This document shows, one piece after another, positions 6,347 through 14,000 of a stretch of DNA of 15,567 bases (its first letter is position 1; each line of letters begins with the position of its first letter). The notes below the pieces were generated by a model. That model made no database searches. It saw only the letters and a list, made by a program, of their open reading frames with translations, and had not been told where the DNA came from. Source of the DNA: Verrucomicrobiota bacterium (GTDB taxonomy: Bacteria; Verrucomicrobiota; Verrucomicrobiia; Limisphaerales; UBA8199); assembly GCA_026397855.1 (NCBI GenBank), contig JAPLUA010000255.1:1-15567 (forward strand), read 5' to 3'. Position numbers and translations under genes: made by a program.

Positions 6347-7486
6347 TTAACACGCCTTCACGCGCTGCCTCAAGTCCCCGGGCGATAGGAACGAGACTTC
6401 CAACCCGCTGACCGTGCGGTCGTAGGCGGGGCCTGACAGGGGCGACACGACGAAGTTCCTGCCGTTCGGATACAGCGAGCGAAACGCCGCGAGGCCGCGC
6501 GCCTCGAAAGATTGCGGCTGCCATTTGCATTCGATGGCGTCCACCGCCTCGCGTCCCCGGGGGACCACAAAACCCACTTCCCGCTGCTGTTTGTCGCGCC
6601 AGAATTGAACTCGGGGCACTCCCGCGGCCAGGAGCGCGTCCAAGACCAGATGCTCCCAAAGTGTGCTGCAATCCTCCGCCCGGAGACGATCCCACCCGCG
6701 CGCGTGGCAGACCAGTCCGGTGTCAAAGCCGAAGACTTTGGGCTGGGCGATGATCTCCCGGCGTCCGCCGGCGGAAAACGGCCGCAGCACATGAACGACG
6801 TGAGTCACCTGGTACACCTCCAGCCAGTTTGTGATTGTCGGCCGGCTGATGGCGCTCTCGGCGGCCAGACGGGTGACTTCGAGCAGTCCGCCGCTTTGAC
6901 GCAGCAGCAGTTCCAGAACGCGCAGGAAGCCGGCGCGCTTCTCCAGCCGGAACAACTCCTGCACGTCGCGCGCAAAATAGGAATCCAGCCATTCGGCGTA
7001 GAACTCCGGGTTGTGCCCCTCCCCGAGCAAGGCGGGCGGCAATCCGCCGCGGAGCAGTCGCTTCCGCGTGTCCGCAACGCCGAAAGCAGCCGCCTCCTCA
7101 TGCAGCACCGGGACCAGTGCCATGACCCGCTTGCGGCCCGTAAGCGTGTCCCGGAACTTCTGCGTCGCCGCCAAGGTCGAAGATCCCGTGGCCAGGATTC
7201 TCAATCGGGGAAAAGCGTCCGCCCCGATCTTGAGCAGGCGGCTGGGATCGGGCAGCTGATGAACCTCGTCCAGAATCACCGTCGGCTGGCGAATCGAGCA
7301 GTAGAAGCTCTCCGGGTCCCGCAGCCGCTCCGCCACGCTGGGCAGGTCGCAATTAAAGTATTCGGCGTCGGCAACACTCTGAGCCAGCACCGTCTTGCCC
7401 ACCCGCCGCGGCCCCGTCAGCCATACAATGGCCGCCTGCTTCCATGCCGCCGCCAGGCGCTCCTGCCAAACTGGACGTTCAATCAT
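6347..7486 (-). CDS. AAA ATPase with DUF4143 domain
   Basis: The 379-residue protein has the common AAA_14 plus DUF4143 architecture: Walker A GPRRVGKT (25-32), Walker B VILDEVHQLP (70-79), sensor-1 strand ATGSS (99-103), then the DUF4143 part with RDVQELFRL (173-181), a winged-helix section (about 195-235: TRLAAESAISRPTITNWLEV) and a PD-(D/E)XK-like C-terminus (E278 in WEHLVL, E303 in REVGFVV, E319-C-K321). The family is widespread and often mobile between genomes; its function is not established. The usual EVDF motif reads EVGF here, removing the acidic residue expected to bind metal in the nuclease-like fold. No SD precedes the ATG; TATAAG at 7506-7501 could be a -10 element. It is 75 bp upstream of the Fur-type gene and divergent from the membrane kinase. 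No obvious toxin or antitoxin partner adjoins it. Confidence 0.88.
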   Translation of the reverse strand: MIERPVWQERLAAAWKQAAIVWLTGPRRVGKTVLAQSVADAEYFNCDLPSVAERLRDPESFYCSIRQPTVILDEVHQLPDPSRLLKIGADAFPRLRILATGSSTLAATQKFRDTLTGRKRVMALVPVLHEEAAAFGVADTRKRLLRGGLPPALLGEGHNPEFYAEWLDSYFARDVQELFRLEKRAGFLRVLELLLRQSGGLLEVTRLAAESAISRPTITNWLEVYQVTHVVHVLRPFSAGGRREIIAQPKVFGFDTGLVCHARGWDRLRAEDCSTLWEHLVLDALLAAGVPRVQFWRDKQQREVGFVVPRGREAVDAIECKWQPQSFEARGLAAFRSLYPNGRNFVVSPLSGPAYDRTVSGLEVSFLSPGDLRQRVKAC

Positions 7487-7610
7487 GCAACCACACTTTA
7501 CTTATAGACGGCTAAATGTAAAGCCTGCCTGCAAGGGCTGCGTCAGCGCCCCTCAACGACCCGCTAACCCGCCCAGCACGATCCCACCGTGGGTGGCGAG
7601 GCTTGAATAC

Positions 7611-7629
7611 TTTACAAATCCGTGACAAT
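7611..7629 (+). promoter_or_regulatory. copy 1 of a 19-bp direct-repeat motif
   Basis: TTTACAAATCCGTGACAAT lies 50 bp before the membrane-kinase start in the 193-bp divergent gap. It contains two related heptamers, TTTACAA and GTGACAA, in an 11-bp period, the geometry of OmpR/PhoB-type binding sites. A second copy differing only in the 3 central bases lies at 10834-10852. No convincing -10 element is found at normal distance from either half. The rest of the gap (7487-7679) shows a CCCAC-C-GTGGG dyad (7583-7593) and nothing else I can name. Confidence 0.55.
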
Positions 7630-7679
7630 TGTTGTGCTTGCGGCGGGGCAGACTCAGGCCAGAATTGATGTGACGATCC

Positions 7680-10001
7680 ATGACCAGTCTCCGTCCAACG
7701 CAAAGGCCGGGTTTTGTCTGGCAAGCGGGGTTGATCCTGCTGCCGGTGCTCATCATTGCGGTCGTGGCGCTGACGGCCATTATCGAGAATCGCACGGTGG
7801 TTGGGCGGGACGCGCGTCGGCGCGCCGAGGAGGTGGCGCGGCAGTATGGCAAGGAACTGGAGCGCCCGTGGGGAGCCTTCCTGATGCAGCACGACCGGTA
7901 TTCCCAGTGCTGGAGCGATTACCTGGGGCAAGTGGCGGCCAACTGGCCCGGAGGCGCTCAGCGCGCGGGGCCTGAGGCCGAGGCGGCCCGGTCTCCTGGG
8001 CGCGACCTGCTCGCGCAGTTGGCCGAGTGGCAGGCCCAGTATCCGGAACTGCGGGCGGAAGAGGTCTTTCCCGACCGGTTCGGGCTGACAGCCGAGGGGC
8101 GCTTTCAGGGTGGGCTGGAGTTCAACCCCGCGCCCCAGCCGCCAGCCTGGTTCACCGGCTTCTCCTTCGCACAACGATCGGCATGGGAGGCGCTGAAGGC
8201 CGAGGGATCGTCCGGGACAAGCGCGGAAGAGATTGAGCAACGCATCGCGCAGTTCCAGGAAACCGGCCCGGAAACGGACGCGCAAATGAACGCGGCGTTC
8301 ATCGGTCTGCGCACCAGGCTCCGGACGCTGCCGGCGGCGGAGGCGACGGCTGAGGCGCTCCGCTTTGCGGATAACAGCCACGGGGCGCTATCCGAAGCGG
8401 GCCTGCCCCTGGCAAATCTCGCGTTCGGGGAGGCCCTGCGCTGCGCGCGTGCCACGGGGCTATCCGAAGAGCTATGGGATGCCATCTCCGGACAGGTAAT
8501 TCACTCCCCCAGCCCCCTGGTTCCGGGGTTGTTGGATCAGATCGAACAGCTTGCCGGCACCAACACGACGCTCCAGACCGGCGTAGGAGCCTGGCGCACG
8601 CTCTGGAGCGCCCGCTTGAAGCTCTACGACATTGCCGACCTCGTTCGTCAGGCCGGCAAACTGCACGGCTCCACCACCGCTAACTTCTGGATAGACCACG
8701 ACCAGGCCCGCTGGCTCTGCATCCTGAACCCGCAGTCCGGCTCGCCAGACCAGCCAACGAATGATGTCTGGACCGAAGTCCGCTTCCTGCCCAAATCAGT
8801 CGCCGAACGCGCTCTGGTTCGGGCGCTGGAGAATTCAGAGGTCAAATTGCCGGGCTACCTCGGCATAGCGGCCTGGCTGGAAGGGGAACCGCTGACCCTG
8901 CCCGTGCGCTGGTCCCCGGGCCGGGACACCAACTCAACACCGATGTTCCTGGCCGAGGCCAACGGCAGTCTCTCCAGCTTCGGCAAACAGCAGCGGACCT
9001 CCGATGGGCCGCAGCCAGACCGGGAATGGCTGCCCAGCCGCCCCCGCTTCGTCTTGCAGCTTTACGTGGCGGACCAGGCGCTCCTGTTCTCCTCGTACCG
9101 GCGTCACGCCCTGCTGCTGGCCGGGCTGGTGGCCGCGTCGGCCTTCGCCTCGCTGGTCGGGGTCATTGCTTCCTGGCTCGCTTTCCGGCGGCAACTGCGC
9201 CTCAACGAACTGAAGAGCAACTTCGTCTCCAGCGTCTCGCACGAGCTGCGCGCGCCCATCGCTTCGGTGCGCCTGATGGCCGAGAGCCTTGAGCGGGGCA
9301 AAGTCCCCGAGCCGACCAGGCAGCAGGAATACTTCCGCTTCATCGTGCAGGAATGCCGCCGCCTCTCCTCGCTCATCGAGAACGTGCTGGACTTCTCGCG
9401 CATCGAACAAGGACGCAAGCAGTATGACCTCGAACCCACCGACCTCGTGGCCCTGACCCGGGAAACGGTAAAGCTGATGCAGACCTACGCCGCCGAGCGC
9501 GGCGTCAACCTTCAGCTCCAGTTCCCCGGCGCGGCAGGCAATCAACCCTCGACTGCCGACTATCAAATGCCCGCCGACGGCAAAGCTCTCCAGCAAGCCC
9601 TCGTCAACCTGGTTGACAACGCGCTCAAACATTCGCCAAAGGGCGATATCGTAACCGTTGGATTAGAAGCCCCCAGCCCCCAGCCCGGGGCCCAGCCCCA
9701 CGCATCACGCATCACGCATCACGCATCACCCCTCCGCCTCTGGGTCGAGGACCGCGGCGAGGGCATCCCGGCCTCCGAGCACGAGCGGATCTTCGAGCGC
9801 TTCTACCGGCGCGGCTCCGAATTGCGGCGTCAGACCCAGGGGGTGGGAATCGGGCTGAGCATTGTGAAACACATCGTCGAGGCGCACGGTGGCCGCGTGG
9901 TGGTGCGCAGCGCCCCGGGAGAAGGGAGCCGCTTTGTTATCGAACTGCCCTTGGCACCAGCCGCTGCGAAATCCGAAACCCGAAATCCGAAGCCCGAATG
10001 A
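7680..10001 (+). CDS. membrane sensor histidine kinase
   Basis: The 773-residue kinase has a first membrane segment (about 14-35), a long extracytoplasmic region (about 37-475) that I cannot assign to a known sensor family, a second segment (about 477-500), then HisKA with H521 in SSVSHELRAPIASVRL and a HATPase domain: N-box N643/N647, G1 DRGEGIP (691-697), F-box FERFY (705-709), G2 GVGIGLS (721-727). The catalytic set is complete, so it should autophosphorylate and pass the phosphate to the response regulator encoded 136 bp downstream. Two parts look added by repeats: residues about 664-684, a Pro/His-rich insertion between the N-box strand and G1, and the last 10 residues (KSETRNPKPE), encoded by the iterated repeat that also gives the stop codon. 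The start at 7680 fits a short charged N-terminus before the first segment; no strong SD is seen. Confidence 0.93.
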   Translation: MTSLRPTQRPGFVWQAGLILLPVLIIAVVALTAIIENRTVVGRDARRRAEEVARQYGKELERPWGAFLMQHDRYSQCWSDYLGQVAANWPGGAQRAGPEAEAARSPGRDLLAQLAEWQAQYPELRAEEVFPDRFGLTAEGRFQGGLEFNPAPQPPAWFTGFSFAQRSAWEALKAEGSSGTSAEEIEQRIAQFQETGPETDAQMNAAFIGLRTRLRTLPAAEATAEALRFADNSHGALSEAGLPLANLAFGEALRCARATGLSEELWDAISGQVIHSPSPLVPGLLDQIEQLAGTNTTLQTGVGAWRTLWSARLKLYDIADLVRQAGKLHGSTTANFWIDHDQARWLCILNPQSGSPDQPTNDVWTEVRFLPKSVAERALVRALENSEVKLPGYLGIAAWLEGEPLTLPVRWSPGRDTNSTPMFLAEANGSLSSFGKQQRTSDGPQPDREWLPSRPRFVLQLYVADQALLFSSYRRHALLLAGLVAASAFASLVGVIASWLAFRRQLRLNELKSNFVSSVSHELRAPIASVRLMAESLERGKVPEPTRQQEYFRFIVQECRRLSSLIENVLDFSRIEQGRKQYDLEPTDLVALTRETVKLMQTYAAERGVNLQLQFPGAAGNQPSTADYQMPADGKALQQALVNLVDNALKHSPKGDIVTVGLEAPSPQPGAQPHASRITHHASPLRLWVEDRGEGIPASEHERIFERFYRRGSELRRQTQGVGIGLSIVKHIVEAHGGRVVVRSAPGEGSRFVIELPLAPAAAKSETRNPKPE
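9668..9729. repeat. 7-bp tandem repeats inside the kinase gene
   Basis: Two adjoining tracts share a 7-bp period. The first is AGCCCCC twice plus degenerate CAGCCC-type copies (9668-9698). The second is CACGCAT in four perfect copies plus CAC (9699-9729). They are translated as PSPQPGAQPHASRITHHASP-like sequence between the N-box and G1 box. Since 7 is not a multiple of 3, gain or loss of one unit would shift the frame. Confidence 0.9.
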
Positions 10002-10132
10002 AATCCGAAGGCCGAAATCCGAATGCCGGAAGCGGCGATCTGATGACAAACGGGCGTTGGAGCACCGCCTTCGGCCTTCGGGTTTCGGATTTCGGGCTTC
10101 CTTCGGATTTCGGCCCTCGCATTTCGGATTTC
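9967..10132. repeat. iterated GAAATCCGAA inverted repeat
   Basis: The left arm (9968-10029) repeats GAAATCCGAA-type units with CCC, GCCC, TG or GGCC spacers; the right arm (10068-10132) carries the reverse complement units TTCGGATTTC. The best perfect pairing is 18 bp, 9967-9984 with 10077-10094, and several other registers are possible. A 38-bp unrelated centre separates the arms. It gives the kinase its last residues and stop and ends 5 bp before the regulator start. Iterated repeats of this kind are, to my recollection, common in verrucomicrobial genomes. Confidence 0.85.
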
Positions 10133-10137
10133 CCATC

Positions 10138-10848
10138 ATGGAACGTATCCTGATCATCGAAGACGAACTCCCCATGCGCACCGTCCTCCAGGACGTGCTG
10201 GCCGGGGAAGGCTACCGCATACTGACCGCGTCCGACGGCGAGACCGGCCTGCAGCGCGCCGTGGACGAGAAGCCCGACCTCATCCTGCTGGACGTCATGA
10301 TGCCCAAGCTGGACGGCTACGCGGTCTGCGCCGAGCTGCGCCGGATGTCGAACCCCGTCCCGATCCTCATGCTCACGGCCAAGGGACAGGTGGAGGACCG
10401 CGTGCAGGGCCTGGACGTGGGAGCCGACGATTACCTCGTGAAGCCCTTCAGCACGGAGGAACTGCTCGCCCGCGTGCGCGCGATGCTGCGCCGCATCCAG
10501 CGCCAAACGAAGATGCCCACAAAGCTCACCCTCGGCGAGGCGCACATTGACCTGGTCAAGCAAACCGCCACGCGCGGCCGCAAGACACTGCACCTGACCG
10601 CCAAGGAGTTCGCGATGCTCCGGCTGATGGCGGAAGTGCCGGGTGAGCCCGTCTCGCGCGAGCGATTCCTGGACGTCGTCTGGGGCTACACGGCATTCCC
10701 GACCACACGCACCGTGGACAACCACATTGCGAGCCTGCGCAGCAAGCTCGATCACGACCCCGAGGAGCCGCGCTGGATCAAGACAGTCCATGGCGTCGGG
10801 TATAAGCTCGAAGTGTTCAGCGCCCCCGCCGATTTTACAAAAGGGTGA
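10138..10848 (+). CDS. OmpR/PhoB-family response regulator
   Basis: The 236-residue product pairs a receiver domain (1-118) with a Trans_reg_C winged helix (about 128-226). Receiver landmarks are E8/D9, phosphoacceptor D52 in LILLDVMMPKLDG, T80 and K102 in YLVKPF. The DNA-binding part has LTAKEFAMLRLMAE and the recognition helix in RTVDNHIASLRSKL, close to RTVDVHIRRLRKAL of E. coli PhoB, then KTVHGVGYKLE. The ATG at 10138 is chosen because MERILIIEDE is the normal receiver start; the frame is open upstream only through the repeat and the kinase end. No SD is present: the repeat arm sits where it should be, so translation may depend on weak or coupled initiation. It is the evident partner of the upstream kinase. 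The target DNA is probably the 19-bp motif found at both ends of this pair. Confidence 0.95.
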   Translation: MERILIIEDELPMRTVLQDVLAGEGYRILTASDGETGLQRAVDEKPDLILLDVMMPKLDGYAVCAELRRMSNPVPILMLTAKGQVEDRVQGLDVGADDYLVKPFSTEELLARVRAMLRRIQRQTKMPTKLTLGEAHIDLVKQTATRGRKTLHLTAKEFAMLRLMAEVPGEPVSRERFLDVVWGYTAFPTTRTVDNHIASLRSKLDHDPEEPRWIKTVHGVGYKLEVFSAPADFTKG

Positions 10849-10852
10849 CAAT
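10834..10852 (+). promoter_or_regulatory. copy 2 of the 19-bp direct-repeat motif
   Basis: TTTACAAAAGGGTGACAAT matches copy 1 (7611-7629) at 16 of 19 bases, the 3 differences being central. It overlaps the response regulator stop codon (10846-10848) and is upstream of the giant secreted-protein gene: 54 bp before an ATG at 10907 and 201 bp before my preferred ATG at 11054. Regulation of that gene by the response regulator is inferred. Confidence 0.5.
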
Positions 10853-10983
10853 CCGCCAGGCAGGAATGCGTCAAACTAAGCGCAAAGAATATCAAACCAG
10901 GCCAATATGAAGACGATCATACCGCCATCAAACACCCCCCACCCGCGCGCAGGTGCCCAAGCCGGGTCCGCCCCCGCCGTAAC

Positions 10984-11023
10984 GCAGATTTTCAATCTGC
11001 TGTATCGCAGAATTGCATTCTGC
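10984..11023. repeat. pair of 7-bp hairpins in the giant gene leader
   Basis: GCAGATT-TTC-AATCTGC (10984-11000) and GCAGAAT-TGC-ATTCTGC (11007-11023) are two perfect stem-loops with 3-base loops, 6 bp apart and related in sequence. In the frame of the following gene they would read QIFNLLYRRIAFCR, a phrase I recall as recurrent in predicted verrucomicrobial proteins, which points to a dispersed non-coding repeat rather than protein sequence. Confidence 0.75.
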
Positions 11024-11053
11024 AGACCGCAGGAAAGGTCCCAAGGCATAGGC

Positions 11054-14000
11054 ATGTCGAGTCCCCCGCTCCCTGCAAATCAGCGCCACGGCAAACTGCA
11101 CCCCAACGCCACCCTCCCCACGGCCGCCCTCTGCCTCCTGCTCGCAGCCCTAACCCCGCCGCTGGCCCCCGCCCGCGCCGCCACCAACGACCTCACCACC
11201 GCCATCCAGCGCGGCCTGTTCGAGGAGGAAGCCAACCAGAACCTGGGCGCCGCCATCCAGGCCTACCAGGCGGTTGCCGGCCAATTCGACAAAGACCGCA
11301 AGCTCGCCGCCACCGCCATCTTCCGCCTGGGCGAGTGCTACCGCAAACAGGGCAACACCAACGACGCCGCAGTCCAGTACGAGCGCATCCTGCGCGAATT
11401 CACCGACCAGCCCACGCTCGTCACGCTCAGCCGCCAGAACCTTGCGGGCCTGGGCAGCGCACCGGTGGCACCCGCTGCCCCTACCCTTTCGGACGCGGCG
11501 CGCCAGGAGCAGAAGAGCCTGCTGGAAGAGGAGATGAAGTTGGTCCAGAAGCAATTGGAGTCGCAGCAAAAACAAGTGGCGATGGGAGCGATGACCCCGG
11601 ACGGTCTCTTGCCGACCCAGCGCGACTTGCTCAAGCTCAAGCGACAGTTAGCCGCTCTCGACGCCGGCCAGCCGATCTCCATTACCGCGACGGAACTCCC
11701 CGCTTCCGCCGCCTCCACTGAGTCCGACGAAGTCCGCCGCATCCAGGCCCTGATCAAGGACAGCCCCGACCTGATCAACGCCCCCGATCGGAAGGGCGCA
11801 ACCCTGCTCCAATCCGCCGCCGCAAAGGGCAACGTGGCGGTGGTGAAACTGCTGCTGGAGAACGGCGCGGCTGTGGATGGCCTCCAGCAACCCGGCTTCA
11901 CCGCACTGCACTACGCCGCCGCCAACGGCCGCAAGGCGGTCGTTGACCTGCTGCTCAGCAAAGGCGCCAAGCCCGACGCCCGGAATGTCAGCGGCGTCAC
12001 TCCCCTTCACCTCGCCACCCTGAAGGGCTACGAGTCGGTCGCCAAGGCCCTCCTGGCCGCCGGGGCGCCCATCAATGACCTAACCAAAGACTATAGCAAG
12101 GGAGAGAGTGAGGACCTGCCCTACAGCATCGCCGGATATATGTCCCCGCTCCACCTGGCCTCCGAGGGCGGTTACACCCGCCTTGTGGAGTTGCTGCTTG
12201 CCAAGGGTGCGGATGTGAATGCCGGCTACCAGACTCCGCTAAGTTACGCCGTGCGCAAGCACTACCTGCCCGTGGCGGAACTGCTCCTGGCAGCCCATGC
12301 CAACCCGAACGCGGGCACTTGCGACCTGCCCCTCGCGGTGGCGGCATTCGCAGGCGAAACACCCGTGCTCAAGCTGTTGCTGGCTCATGGAGCCAATCCC
12401 AACACGAATACGCCACTCAGTTGGCAGCTCTATATGGGGCAATCCTTTCTCGCGACGGGCACGGCGTTCCGTCCGCTGTTCCTGGCGGTCAATCAGCACG
12501 CAGCCGAGGCCGTGGCCGAACTCCTCCGGGCCAAAGCCGATCCCAATGCGCTCGACCCTCGGGGGCGATCCCTCCTGTTTGAAGCTCTGCCGCACGCGCC
12601 GACTCTCCAGGCTCTACTCGAAAGCGGAGCCAACCCGAACGTGGCCGACTCGGAGGGGGATTCGCCGCTCTCTAGAGCAGTTTACACCACCAACCAACCG
12701 GCGGTTGAGCTGCTCCTGGCCCACCAGGCCGACACGACTGCCGCCAGGAAATCTGACGGATGGACGCCGCTGCATTTGGCGGCAGCGTTGGGGGTCAAGC
12801 CTATCGGCGAGCTGCTCTTGAACGCCGGCGCAGCCATCAACGTGACCAGCAAGCGCGGAGAGACGCCGCTCCACGTTGCCGTCCGCTACGACATGCCGGA
12901 AGTGGCTGCGCTGCTCCTGGCGCGCAAAGCCGATCCGAATGCCAAGGATATTGAGGGCCAGACCCCGCTGCATTTTGCAGTCGCCAATGGCCAGTCAGCT
13001 ATGGCCAAGTTACTCTTGGCCAACCAGGCGGATCCCAACGAGCGGAACAACTCCGGCGCAACACCGCTGGACCTCGCGAAGAGCCAGCCCCAGGCGCCTC
13101 GAGCACTCATGCCGAGGGGGATGCCAGTTCCACCCACCCCGGGATTTGCAGGCAGACGGTCAGCCTCCTCACCCGGTTCCCAGCAGTCGGAGCCGCCGCC
13201 TCAAGCAATGGCCGAACTGCTGCGCCAGCACGGCGCGGTGGATGACTTGCCGCAGCTCGACGGAATCAGGATCCAACGCCGGGCGACCGGGTTTTCCAAC
13301 ACCCCATTGACCAAGTGCCCCCATGACTGGAGCCAATTCACCCTTTTGGAACTCCTGGCCATGCAGTACGGTTTGTTGGCGACCTCGCCAAACGAAGGAG
13401 GAGATAATGCCATGTCCTTCTTGAGCGCTTTCTTCGAGAATTCCCGTTTGCCTTATCCCGACCTGGCGCACCTCCGTATTCGCCGCCCCGCTCGCGATGC
13501 GAAGAGCTGGCAAGAGCAGGTCGTTGACCTCACCCCGGTCCTGACCTCCGGCGATTGCTCGAAAGACGTAGGCCTGGGATGGGGCGATGTCGTGGAGGTT
13601 CCCGAGGCCGACCATCCGCTGAATCAAGCCTGGCCGGGCCTTTCCGAGCCGAGACTGCTGAATTTGAAACAGTGCCTGACTCGCCAGGTCGCAATCGTGG
13701 TCAAGGGACAGGCCACGAACATTACTCTGGCGCCAAGGATCAGCCAACTCTCTCAATACGGGAGATTCACAATCATCGGCCGCACGCCCTTCTGGCTCAA
13801 ACCGGTCCTCCTCCAATCCAAGCGGGTGCTCGTCTCGTCCGATCTCTCCCGGGTGAAGGTCATCCGCCACAACGCCGCCACGGGCCGGCAGGACGAGTGG
13901 GTCGTGGATTGCTCGGAGGCCAGCCCGGCCCCGGATTTCTGGCTCAAGGACGGCGACCGGATCGAGGTGCCGGAGAAGACTTCCTCGTCCGCCACGGCGC

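Noticed and set aside
7496..7523. CTTTAC-N16-GTAAAG inverted repeat before the ATPase gene
   Set aside because: Arms of only 6 bp with a long spacer arise easily by chance in a local AT-rich stretch; no further support.
9699..9729. Tandem CACGCAT units as a CRISPR-like array
   Set aside because: The units are 7 bp and contiguous without spacers, and no cas genes are present.
9889..10137. N-terminal extension of the response regulator through the repeat
   Set aside because: The frame overlaps the kinase end and translates the repeat; receiver domains begin at MERILIIEDE.
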